Below the pieces are notes generated by a model. It had not been told where the DNA came from, searched no databases, and saw only the letters and a program-made list of their open reading frames with translations. From a bacterium (GTDB taxonomy: Bacteria; Bdellovibrionota_C; UBA2361; SZUA-149; JAEUWB01), in assembly GCA_016786595.1 (NCBI GenBank), contig JAEUWB010000059.1, positions 1 to 64,000 on the forward strand: a DNA stretch of 64,000 bases. Reading direction: 5' to 3'. Position 1 is the stretch's first letter. Each line of letters opens with the position of its first letter. Shown here piece after piece: positions 24,136-32,006 of this stretch. The position numbers and the translations under genes are program-made.

Positions 24136-25212
24136 ATGGATTTGTTTGAGCGTTATTTAAAGTGCACGGGTTTTGAAAGCTTAAGGGAGTGGAAATCGCT
24201 AGCCACTAAGCAACCAGCGCTTGAGGATTTAAGTAATTTAGTTCCGAAACTCCTGACAACAGCGCCGCTACCGTTACTGCTGAAGCTCCTTGAGTTCAAT
24301 GGCTATGGATTGAATTGTGACAAGATTCAATTCAAGCTGCGCCCAGTAATTCTTTTGCCGGTAAGTCGTGCTCTTGATTCTCAAGTAGCATTAGCTCAAA
24401 TTTTAGCTGAAGTCCGTGAGCGTGTGGCGGGATTTGGTCAATCCCCAAATCGGCCTGAGCTTTACGGAGCACTGGATTACTGGGGGTTAGAGATCAAGCT
24501 AGAACTGATCATTGAAACTTTACGGCAAATTCAAGTCGCATTCCCTCAGTTAAACATCATTGCCCCCTCAAGTAATGAAATGAAGCAAATCGCTGATTAT
24601 AATCAAATCACAATTTCAGATCTGCTCAGTTGCTTAAAGCAGGCAGGCTTGTCTGAGCTTGACATGTCTTACGACGCAAATTTACTACAAATTGCAAGTG
24701 ATCGTAATTTTAAGATTCGCCTCGGTTTGCCCCTTACAAACCCGAGTGATTTTACCCAAGTGCTTGTTGATGTTTTGGCTGCGACGCGCCAAGGAAAATA
24801 TCAGCTTGCTGCGGTTTATCCATTCACGGAGCGGCCGCTCGATACGCTGGACCACGACGGTCCATTTGGTTGTATGACTTTACGGGCGGTGGCGCTTTTA
24901 CGTCTTCTTTTTCCAGCTCCGACCACTGTGCGAGCGCCGATTTCACACTTTGGCATTAAAGCTGCAAATGTTGCATTAGCCCATGGCGCTGAAGATTTAG
25001 GTTACGTCGGCTATGATCGAGAAAGTGTTGAACGCTTTGGACTTTTACCTTTAAGTGAAGTGCTTTCAGCTTTTAGTTATTCGGGTTTTTCACTTTTGCC
25101 AACTGATTTTGTGATTGAAAGCATCGCTGCAGATTTTCAGCCTAGCGATCAATTGACTAAGGAAGTAGCTGAAGGAAAAAATTTACAATTTAATTATCAA
25201 TGGCAGTGTTAA
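24136..25212 (+). CDS. Radical-SAM-like paralogue of MqnE/MqnC lacking the cluster cysteines
   Basis: The 358-residue protein has the length and outline of the MqnE/MqnC family. An N-terminal helical region is followed by a barrel-like part (GALDYWGLEIKLELIIETLR; VAFPQLNIIAPSSNEMKQIA; then YNQITISDLLSCLKQAGLSE). The C-terminal block TLRAVALLRLLFPAPTTVRAP followed by ISHFGIKAANVALAHGAEDL lines up with MRMIAVSRLMLDNIP and GIKTAQLAQCFGANDL of MqnE. The CxxxCxxC motif that holds the [4Fe-4S] cluster is absent: where MqnE has NVCEADCIFC this protein has no cysteine cluster. It is therefore not expected to be a radical enzyme. It lies 5 bp after ubiX and 23 bp before mqnE, clearly inside the operon. 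It may act as a partner subunit or be a decayed copy; the intact frame favours a function. Confidence 0.7.
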   Translation: MDLFERYLKCTGFESLREWKSLATKQPALEDLSNLVPKLLTTAPLPLLLKLLEFNGYGLNCDKIQFKLRPVILLPVSRALDSQVALAQILAEVRERVAGFGQSPNRPELYGALDYWGLEIKLELIIETLRQIQVAFPQLNIIAPSSNEMKQIADYNQITISDLLSCLKQAGLSELDMSYDANLLQIASDRNFKIRLGLPLTNPSDFTQVLVDVLAATRQGKYQLAAVYPFTERPLDTLDHDGPFGCMTLRAVALLRLLFPAPTTVRAPISHFGIKAANVALAHGAEDLGYVGYDRESVERFGLLPLSEVLSAFSYSGFSLLPTDFVIESIAADFQPSDQLTKEVAEGKNLQFNYQWQC

Positions 25213-25235
25213 AAGGGCAGCGTTAAAGTTAATCA

Positions 25236-26345
25236 ATGGACATTAGTTTTGTAAAAATAGCTGAACGCGTTGCGGCTGGAAAACGCCTGACTGCAGAAGA
25301 AGGCTTAGCCTTATTTGAACACCCCGATTTACTTGCACTTGGGCAACTGGCTAATATTCCGCGCTCGCGTTTGCACGGAGAAGCCACTTATTACAATCGC
25401 AACTTGCATTTAAATTCTACCAACGTCTGCGAAGCAGATTGCATTTTCTGCTCATTTGCCAGACTTGAGGAAGGCATGCCTGAGGCTTATACGATGAGCC
25501 CGCTGCAGGCCTTAAATTGGATCCGTCAGCGCTATCAACCTGGGATGACAGAGATTCATATCGTCAATGGACTTAATCCAAATTTAGATTTTAATTATTA
25601 TTTGGAATTACTCCAAGCCATTCGCAGCGAATTTCCAACTTTACACATTAAGGCTTTTACTGCTGTGGAAATTCACTATTTTGCTGAAAAATATCAAATG
25701 ACTTACCAGGCCGTAATCGAGGCACTGCGCCAAGCTGGACTAGGGTCGCTGCCTGGAGGAGGTGCTGAGATTTTTGCTGAGCGTGCGCGAAAAAAGCTTT
25801 GCCGCGACAAGGTCGATGCTGCGGGGTGGCTAAAGGTTCACGAAACTGCGCATCAGTTGGGCCTGAAGAGTAATTGCACCATGCTCTACGGCACGATTGA
25901 AACTTATGCTGAGAGAATTGATCACTTAATACGCTTACGTGAATTGCAAGACCGCACTGGGGGATTTCAAGCCTTCATTCCGCTGGCTTATCATCCAGAA
26001 AACAACCGACTCGGGAAGATTGGCGCACCAACTGGTGCTGATGATTTAAGAATGATCGCAGTCAGTCGTTTGATGCTGGATAATATCCCACATCTTAAAG
26101 CGTATTGGATTATGTTGGGCATTAAAACAGCGCAGCTTGCTCAATGTTTTGGGGCAAATGATCTCGATGGTACAGTAGTTGAAGAGAAAATTTATCACAT
26201 GGCTGGTGCACAGACGCCTGATGCGATGACGGTCGAAGAATTAGAAAACTTAATTCGTGCAGTGGGCAAGCACCCGGTCGAAAGAACAACTCTTTATGAA
26301 ACCGTAGTGCCTACGTTGCAAATCAATCAACCCGAAATGTATTAG
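25236..26345 (+). CDS. mqnE: Aminodeoxyfutalosine synthase
   Basis: The 369-residue radical-SAM enzyme has the cluster motif CEADCIFCSF near residue 66. Following landmarks are VNGLNPNLDFNYYLELLQAI, GLGSLPGGGAEIFAERARKK, and PLAYHPENNRLG. MqnE joins 3-[(1-carboxyvinyl)oxy]benzoate to the adenosyl radical to make aminodeoxyfutalosine, the second step of the futalosine pathway. The C-terminal GIKTAQLAQCFGANDLDG is standard. It stands between the cysteine-free paralogue and the mqnA-mqnC gene in a plus-strand operon. Confidence 0.93.
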   Translation: MDISFVKIAERVAAGKRLTAEEGLALFEHPDLLALGQLANIPRSRLHGEATYYNRNLHLNSTNVCEADCIFCSFARLEEGMPEAYTMSPLQALNWIRQRYQPGMTEIHIVNGLNPNLDFNYYLELLQAIRSEFPTLHIKAFTAVEIHYFAEKYQMTYQAVIEALRQAGLGSLPGGGAEIFAERARKKLCRDKVDAAGWLKVHETAHQLGLKSNCTMLYGTIETYAERIDHLIRLRELQDRTGGFQAFIPLAYHPENNRLGKIGAPTGADDLRMIAVSRLMLDNIPHLKAYWIMLGIKTAQLAQCFGANDLDGTVVEEKIYHMAGAQTPDAMTVEELENLIRAVGKHPVERTTLYETVVPTLQINQPEMY

Positions 26346-26359
26346 CTTTGAAGTGTAAA

Positions 26360-28258
26360 ATGAGCAGTATCACAGCAAACAATCAAGCCCAACATTTACG
26401 CATTGTGAATGTGAATTTCCTAAACGGGGCTCCCTTTCGTGGTTTAGCGCAAGTGCCCGAGGTAGTTTACAGTGAAGCACTGCCGGCAGAGTGCGCGCGT
26501 AAGCTCTTTGAGGGTGAAGCGGATCTGGCCTTAATCCCCACAGCAGAATTTCTTAAAGATGGCAGACTCAAGATCTTGCCCTTTGGGATTGCCTGCCGTG
26601 GAAAAGTCGAAAGCGTTTTATTACTTTCAGAGCAACCATTTGAAAACTTAGACCGGGTAATTCTTGACTCTCGTTCGCGCACTTCGGTTTTGTTATTTAA
26701 AGCTTTGTTACAGCGCATTGGTCGAGATCATCTCGAGTTAAGTTATGCAGATCCGCAGACAATTTTTCTCGAAAAGGATTCGCGCGATGGGATCTTGGTG
26801 ATTGGCGATGAGGCACTTAAGCTGGCAAATCACTACAGCTATAAGCTTGACCTGGGAGAGCTCTGGTTTGAAGCAACTGGCTTGCCATTTGTCTTTGCCG
26901 TCTGGGCGTTTGCGCCGAGCTGTCAACCTGGGGTTGAGCGTGAAGAGCAGTTACTTGCTGCGCTGAATACCAGTCTTGATCATGCCCATATTTATGCCAC
27001 TGAGTGGGTCGAACGTGCAGGTAAGCAAGCGCCACTGACACGTCAGGAAGCACTTTCCTATGTAACTGAAGTAATTCGATACCGCATTGGATCAGACGAG
27101 ATGCAAGGGCTTGAGCATTTCCTTCAAGCTGCCCAAGCTCAGAATCTTGTCTCTCAGGGAATGCAGGTAAATGGAATTTCTCAATTGAACACTGCTGAAA
27201 TTTTGGATCGCGCCGCATCCGGAAAGCGTATTGCAATGCATGAAGCCTTGCACCTTGTCGAGCATGCTGCGTTAAGTGACCTTGGTATCGCTGCCGATCT
27301 GCGCAATCGTTTTACGGAAGATCGTAGCACCACTGGTGCAATATCTTATATCGTCGACCGTAATATTAATTACACCAACGTCTGCAATGTTTATTGTCGT
27401 TTTTGTGCTTTTTACCGAGCACCTGGTAAGGCTGGCGGGTATGTACTCACGCATCAGGAAATTTTAAGTAAAATTGCTGAAATTCTTCCGCACGGGGGAA
27501 ATCAAATTTTACTCCAAGGAGGTTTGCACCCTGAGCTAGGCATTGAGTATTATGAACAACTTTTTAAGGTAATTAAACGAGAGTTTCCGCAAGTCAATTT
27601 ACATGCATTATCTGCTGACGAAGTCTGGCATATCGCGAAAGTTTCTAATTTGGACTTAGATCAGGTGATGCAGCGCTTGATCCAAGCCGGCTTAGGGTCT
27701 TTCCCGGGTGGAGGTGCCGAAATTCTTGTCGATCGCGTGCGCCGGCGCATTGCACGCTTAAAGACGACAAGTCATGAATGGATTGAAGCTCATCGCGCTG
27801 CGCATCGTCACGGCTTAGTCTCGACATGCACCATGATGTTTGGTGTTCAAGAGACTTGGGAAGATCGCATACTCCATCTGCAGCGCCTACGTGATTTGCA
27901 AGATGAGACCAACGGATTTTCAGCTTTTATTTGTTGGACTTTCCAAGATGAAAATACAAAACTCAAACGTGGTGATACTACGGCCTTAGAATACTTAAAA
28001 ACTCAGGCAGTAGCGCGGTTGTTTTTAGACAATATTCCACACCTGCAGAGTTCTTGGGTCACGCAAGGACCCTCAATTGGGCAGATTGCGCTCTTCTTTG
28101 GTGCTGACGATTTTGGTTCTGTGATGTTTGAAGAAAATGTTGTCTCTGCTGCAGGGACGACATTCTGTATGACTTCTGATTTGATTGAGGCACATATCAA
28201 GGAGGCCGGGTTTATGCCCTGGCGCAGAGATATTCATTATCAAGTAGTGAATAATTGA
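26360..28258 (+). CDS. mqnA-mqnC: Fusion of chorismate dehydratase (MqnA) and dehypoxanthine futalosine cyclase (MqnC)
   Basis: The 632-residue protein joins two enzymes. Residues about 10-260 are MqnA, a periplasmic-binding-protein-like fold: RIVNVNFLNGAPF, then ECARKLFEGEADLALIPTAE, and an EVIRYRIGSDE end. Residues about 270-632 are MqnC, a radical-SAM cyclase with TNVCNVYCRFCAFYRAPGKA, LGSFPGGGAEILVDRVRRR and FICWTFQDENTKLKRGDT. MqnA makes the enolpyruvyl benzoate used by MqnE; MqnC closes the ring after removal of the base. The two catalyse steps 1 and 4, not consecutive ones. They are normally separate proteins of about 270 and 360 residues. The frame starts with a TTG at 26348, but the ATG at 26360 is a better start. 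No MqnB-type hydrolase is in the window. Confidence 0.9.
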   Translation: MSSITANNQAQHLRIVNVNFLNGAPFRGLAQVPEVVYSEALPAECARKLFEGEADLALIPTAEFLKDGRLKILPFGIACRGKVESVLLLSEQPFENLDRVILDSRSRTSVLLFKALLQRIGRDHLELSYADPQTIFLEKDSRDGILVIGDEALKLANHYSYKLDLGELWFEATGLPFVFAVWAFAPSCQPGVEREEQLLAALNTSLDHAHIYATEWVERAGKQAPLTRQEALSYVTEVIRYRIGSDEMQGLEHFLQAAQAQNLVSQGMQVNGISQLNTAEILDRAASGKRIAMHEALHLVEHAALSDLGIAADLRNRFTEDRSTTGAISYIVDRNINYTNVCNVYCRFCAFYRAPGKAGGYVLTHQEILSKIAEILPHGGNQILLQGGLHPELGIEYYEQLFKVIKREFPQVNLHALSADEVWHIAKVSNLDLDQVMQRLIQAGLGSFPGGGAEILVDRVRRRIARLKTTSHEWIEAHRAAHRHGLVSTCTMMFGVQETWEDRILHLQRLRDLQDETNGFSAFICWTFQDENTKLKRGDTTALEYLKTQAVARLFLDNIPHLQSSWVTQGPSIGQIALFFGADDFGSVMFEENVVSAAGTTFCMTSDLIEAHIKEAGFMPWRRDIHYQVVNN

Positions 28259-28283
28259 TTTGTTGTTTTACCTCGTCAATTAA

Positions 28284-28994
28284 TCAATTGACAGTTGTTT
28301 TAGCGTTGACAATCAAGACAATCTCCCCCTTGATCGCTTGACGTGAGGAGAGCTCAGTCAAGATTGTGGCAACGTCGCCTTTTAAATACTCTTCATGTAA
28401 CTTTGTTATTTCTCTGGCGATAAATACTTCAGCAGTTGGTGCCAGTATGATAATTTGTTCGAGAGTCTTGATGATGCGATAAGGCGATTCGTAGATAATG
28501 ACGGTTGTACCGAATTCAAGAATTTCTTTTAAGCGGGACTTTTTTTTGCCAGGTCGTTCCGGCAGAAATCCCTGAAAGAAAAAAGAATCACTTTCCATGC
28601 CCGAGACTGATAGTGCGGCAATTGCAGCTGAGGCGCCAGGGACAGGAAAAACTGGAATTCGATTGGCACGTGCTGCGCGAACCAAAATAAAACCGGGGTC
28701 GCTGATTAAGGGCGTCCCTGCATCTGAGACTAGGGCAATTGTAGCGCCTGCTTTTAATTTTTCGATATAGCGTGGAGATTTTCCGCGCTCAGCGGCATCA
28801 TGATAGCTTTCCACGGGGGTGCTGATTGCATATCTTGTAGCTAGTGTTTTGAAGTGGCGAGTATCTTCGGCAAGAATTAGGTCGACACTTTTTAAAATAT
28901 TGATCGCGCGCTCACTGATATCGGCAAGATTGCCAATCGGGGTGGCGACAATATATAGTCCTGCTGGTGTGGAATTTATCAAGCTGTTAGTCAT
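28284..28994 (-). CDS. rsmI: 16S rRNA (cytidine-1402-2'-O)-methyltransferase
   Basis: The 236-residue protein starts GLYIVATPIGNLADISERAI, with LILAEDTRHFKTL and ALVSDAGTPLISDPGFILVR, the classic tetrapyrrole-methylase-fold signatures of RsmI. It methylates the 2'-OH of C1402 in the ribosomal decoding centre. The length is slightly shorter than E. coli RsmI (286), with the C-terminal domain mostly absent. It is convergent with the mqn operon (26 bp between the stops) and divergent from amgK. Confidence 0.95.
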   Translation of the reverse strand: MTNSLINSTPAGLYIVATPIGNLADISERAINILKSVDLILAEDTRHFKTLATRYAISTPVESYHDAAERGKSPRYIEKLKAGATIALVSDAGTPLISDPGFILVRAARANRIPVFPVPGASAAIAALSVSGMESDSFFFQGFLPERPGKKKSRLKEILEFGTTVIIYESPYRIIKTLEQIIILAPTAEVFIAREITKLHEEYLKGDVATILTELSSRQAIKGEIVLIVNAKTTVN

Positions 28995-29050
28995 GGAGAT
29001 CTATTAATCTTGTTATGCTTATCCCAGTTTGGCTATAGTTTCAAACGAAT

Positions 29051-30088
29051 ATGGAAATAGAACAAGCACTCAAGGTTGAACTGCTCGAGCAGGTCAAAAA
29101 TTGGAATAAGGCAGCAGAGCTTCAGTCGATTCAAACAATTACGCCTGACGCATCATTACGTCGTTACTATCGCTTAGAGCTTAGCGGTGCCGGTCCGACT
29201 AAAACAATTGTAGCCATGGTTTTTGATTCAGTTAAAGCTGCAGAAGCCGAGGGCGGGCAGACTTATTTGGCGGACCAAGCTTATTGCGAATTAGCCGAAC
29301 TTTTTTATCGCGCAAATATTCCCGTGGCAGAGCTCCTGACCGGCCAGCCTGGGCAAAGAATATTTTTGCTTGAGGATTTGGGCGATAATATTTTGGGTAG
29401 TTTATTTGAGCATTGTCCTACGATTATTGAACATTACAAATCGGCAATTTCAGTTTTGCCACGGCTACAGTCGCTACAATGCATTCCCCATAAAATTCCA
29501 TTCTCACGATCCTTTTCCAAGGACCTTTACTTAAAGGAGATGGATGAATTTCAAGTCTATTTTTTAAAAGCGCATGTTCCAGCTGGGATTATTCCTACAG
29601 AACAAGTCTCTGAAGCATTCGTTGCGATTGCAACTCGCCTGGCTGAGTTGCCAAAGGTCGTAGTGCACCGGGATTATCATTCTTGGAATTTAATCATTGA
29701 TCAAGAAGATCAGTTGCGGATTATTGACTTTCAAGACGCCCTAATGGGAGTGCGCTTGTATGATTTAATTAGTCTTTTACATGACCGTGATACTGATGCA
29801 CTCTTAGGTACTGAGCGCTACCAGATGCTTAAGACCTATGCGCGAGAGACATTACAGATCCCTAAAGAGCAATTCGAGTTTGAGTTCGCACTTACGGCCT
29901 TACAGCGCGATTTGAAAGTTGCTGGGCGTTTTGAGAAATTTGCAGAGGAGCGGGGGCTCACTACTTACCAGCGCTGGGTGCCCGGGACTTTCCGCCGTAT
30001 TCGTCAAGCCTTAAAGTTACTCACTGAAGAGTTCAAGCTCACAGAGCTTAAAAGTTTTAGTAACCATCTGGAGCAAATCAAGCTATGA
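29051..30088 (+). CDS. amgK: N-acetylmuramate/N-acetylglucosamine anomeric kinase (aminoglycoside-phosphotransferase fold)
   Basis: The 345-residue protein has the APH kinase fold: ASLRRYYRLEL near the start, FLLEDLGDNILGSL, catalytic VVHRDYHSWNLIIDQ, and IIDFQDALMGVRLYDLISLL with the metal-binding Asp. The following gene encodes a MurU-type nucleotidyltransferase and overlaps it by 4 bp. The kinase plus nucleotidyltransferase pair matches AmgK-MurU, known in Pseudomonas. There MurNAc from wall turnover is phosphorylated at C1 and then made directly into UDP-MurNAc, bypassing the fosfomycin-sensitive MurA step. Inference from family and context; substrate not proven. Confidence 0.85.
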   Translation: MEIEQALKVELLEQVKNWNKAAELQSIQTITPDASLRRYYRLELSGAGPTKTIVAMVFDSVKAAEAEGGQTYLADQAYCELAELFYRANIPVAELLTGQPGQRIFLLEDLGDNILGSLFEHCPTIIEHYKSAISVLPRLQSLQCIPHKIPFSRSFSKDLYLKEMDEFQVYFLKAHVPAGIIPTEQVSEAFVAIATRLAELPKVVVHRDYHSWNLIIDQEDQLRIIDFQDALMGVRLYDLISLLHDRDTDALLGTERYQMLKTYARETLQIPKEQFEFEFALTALQRDLKVAGRFEKFAEERGLTTYQRWVPGTFRRIRQALKLLTEEFKLTELKSFSNHLEQIKL

Positions 30089-30825
30089 AGCTGGCAGCAT
30101 CACCGCAGGTCGATTGTTTGCTGCTTGCTGCTGGATTCGGCAGCCGTTTAAAAGAGCTAACGCGGGAATTACCTAAGCCCTTATTGCAAGTAAAAGGCCG
30201 GGCATTGATTGACTGGAATTTAGATCTGATTGCGGCAGCTGGTATTAAGCAGGTTTACATTAATTTACACTATCTTCCGGATAAAATTCGCCAGCATGTT
30301 GGCGATGGCAGCAAGTGGGGGTTAAGAGTCAATTACTCGTTCGAACCTAAAATTCTTAATACTGGAGGTGCGATTAAGAATTTAGAGCACAAATTTACGC
30401 AAGCTCTAATTTTGACTATCAATAGCGATGCCTTACTCGGACGGGACTTTTCTCTGCAGGCACTGATTGATGCGCATGAAACGTCCAAGCATCGGCCGGT
30501 GGCAACCCTAGCTGTGCGCGTTGCAGGTGCCGAAGACAATTATTCAGATTTAGGTTTAACTAGCGAGCGCTTGATCGGGCGTTTTCTGAATGTCGAGTAT
30601 GACTCGCTGACTGGCCCGGAGAAATATATTTACCTTGGTGTGCAGGTCTTGAATCGTGAATTATTAAAAACTATGCCTACCGCAGAGAATGCATTTAGCA
30701 TTACCCAAGACACCTATGTTCGGGCACTTGCTTCTGGACAAAAACTCCAAGCCTATCCCTATGGGGGTTACTGGCGCGACGTCGGCACGCCGGAAAGATT
30801 AGCCGAAGCTAATTTGACATTTTAA
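30085..30825 (+). CDS. murU: N-acetylmuramate-1-phosphate uridylyltransferase
   Basis: The 246-residue NTP-transferase carries the nucleotide-binding motif LLAAGFGSRLKELTRELPKP, YINLHYLPDKI, and a C-terminal YPYGGYWRDVGTPERLAEAN typical of sugar-1-phosphate nucleotidyltransferases. The absence of a left-handed beta-helix and the 4-bp overlap with the amgK gene point to MurU rather than GlmU. It would make UDP-MurNAc from MurNAc-1-phosphate and UTP. About 20 residues longer than Pseudomonas MurU. Confidence 0.85.
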   Translation: MKLAASPQVDCLLLAAGFGSRLKELTRELPKPLLQVKGRALIDWNLDLIAAAGIKQVYINLHYLPDKIRQHVGDGSKWGLRVNYSFEPKILNTGGAIKNLEHKFTQALILTINSDALLGRDFSLQALIDAHETSKHRPVATLAVRVAGAEDNYSDLGLTSERLIGRFLNVEYDSLTGPEKYIYLGVQVLNRELLKTMPTAENAFSITQDTYVRALASGQKLQAYPYGGYWRDVGTPERLAEANLTF

Positions 30826-30912
30826 GAATAGGTGTAAAGTAGTCTAGAGAAGCTCGGATTAAATTTGACGCTAAGGCAGTGCCAGCCCCGCAATCTGCTG
30901 ACGTAATTATTT

Positions 30913-31018
30913 AGCTGTGATTGCGAGCTTGCGACAGCAAGCGCGGCAATCTGTTAGCCGGTAGATTATATTTCTCTCGTGATCAGTGAACAGATTGCTT
31001 CACTTCGTTCGCAATGAC
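30913..31018. repeat. Degenerate palindromic interspersed repeat
   Basis: The right half (30986-31018) reads GTGAACAGATTGCTTCACTT and continues CGTTCGCAATGAC. The left half (CTGTGATTGCGAG...GGCAATCTGTTA) is its decayed inverted partner. The same unit recurs at 39524-39556, 40670-40814 and 42905-43096. The rest of the 30826-31119 gap shows no gene, only further decayed pieces with CGCAA/TTGCG steps. Confidence 0.75.
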
Positions 31019-31119
31019 CTGAGATGCAAGCAGGTTACCACGCTTGCAGTAGTAAGCTCGCAAGATGACTCAAGCGGCCGGCAGATTGTCGCAGTCGCAA
31101 AGTTTGTTCGTGACAAACC

Positions 31120-32004
31120 TCAAGCTGTCTTTTTATAAGCGCTAAATTTACAATCTTGATTTACGTCGCAGTGCTTACATTTCTGATATTGCGGTGTAGC
31201 CATCGCAGGCACACCTGCTTCAATGCTACGCATCTCATCTAGAATCGTATCGAGCCAACGAACTTTCTCGGCTGAATTTTTGATTTTTACGGGCCTTAAC
31301 TCACGACCTAAAAGCATTAGTCCATAGGGCGGTGTTTTTTTATCGCTAGACTCAATTAAAGCCATCAAGGCGGTGAGTAAGATTGCATGGCGGTCGCGCA
31401 CTTTCGTGCTGACCGGACGAATAATTGCAGGAATAATATAGCCATGTTCTTCAATTAAAGCATCAGGTTTGCCACTTAGGCCGCGCTCTAGGTCGGTATA
31501 TGTTTTTGCTTCGCGCATACCTGAGACAGCCTCATGATTTTTCATTTCGAGCACATTCTGGTGCTTGTCTAGGCCTGTACTCTTTTGTAGGACAGATCTG
31601 CGTCGATCGATTAGGTCCCAAATGAAAATCAGCACTCCAACGATCAGTAAAATTAATAAAATTTCAGTTGAGATCAAGGAGTGGCGAGAATGCAATAAAG
31701 TTGAAAAAATATCACGCAATTGTCTGCTTTGAGTCGTGCTTGCGTTCGATTGGATTGAGTCCCAAAGCATTAAAACAGCAACTACTGCTACTAGTAAATA
31801 GTAAATTACCTTTGCATAGCGTCTTAACTCTGCAGAGAGAGATTGAGTTTTAAACCACTCAGAACGAATATTGCGGACCTCATTCTCGCGCGAGTCCTGC
31901 TGAGTTTGATAGCTCTTTTTACCTGAGATGTTTTTTAAGCGCCAAGATTCTGGGCAAACCACATAGCTTGCCAGTTCTTCAGCCTGAATAATGCGTTCCG
32001 GCAT
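31120..32004 (-). CDS. Cas4/RecB-like protein with two inserted membrane helices
   Basis: The 294-residue protein has the Cas4-family cysteine layout: one Cys near the N-terminus in VVCPESWRL (C17) and three at the C-terminus in CKHCDVNQDC (C276, C279, C285), the four that hold a [4Fe-4S] cluster. Two transmembrane helices (about 62-80 and 112-133) are inserted between the first Cys and the nuclease-like region. That region shows GKPDALIEEHGY, matching the 'G.xD' strand of PD-(D/E)XK enzymes. The next strand reads IPAIIRPVS, without the expected E-x-K, so nuclease activity may be lost. No cas gene or CRISPR array is nearby. It begins 2 bp after the NAD-glutamate dehydrogenase stop. Confidence is good for the family, low for any activity. 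Confidence 0.65.
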   Translation of the reverse strand: MPERIIQAEELASYVVCPESWRLKNISGKKSYQTQQDSRENEVRNIRSEWFKTQSLSAELRRYAKVIYYLLVAVVAVLMLWDSIQSNASTTQSRQLRDIFSTLLHSRHSLISTEILLILLIVGVLIFIWDLIDRRRSVLQKSTGLDKHQNVLEMKNHEAVSGMREAKTYTDLERGLSGKPDALIEEHGYIIPAIIRPVSTKVRDRHAILLTALMALIESSDKKTPPYGLMLLGRELRPVKIKNSAEKVRWLDTILDEMRSIEAGVPAMATPQYQKCKHCDVNQDCKFSAYKKTA

Positions 32005-32006
32005 GC

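Noticed and set aside
26817-27236. Minus-strand open frame of 139 residues
   Set aside because: It lies entirely within the MqnA part of the fusion gene on the other strand, which is well supported.
31120-32004. A CRISPR-associated cas4 gene
   Set aside because: The protein is Cas4-like, but no array or other cas gene is in the window. It has membrane helices and lacks a clear E-x-K motif, so it was not named cas4.
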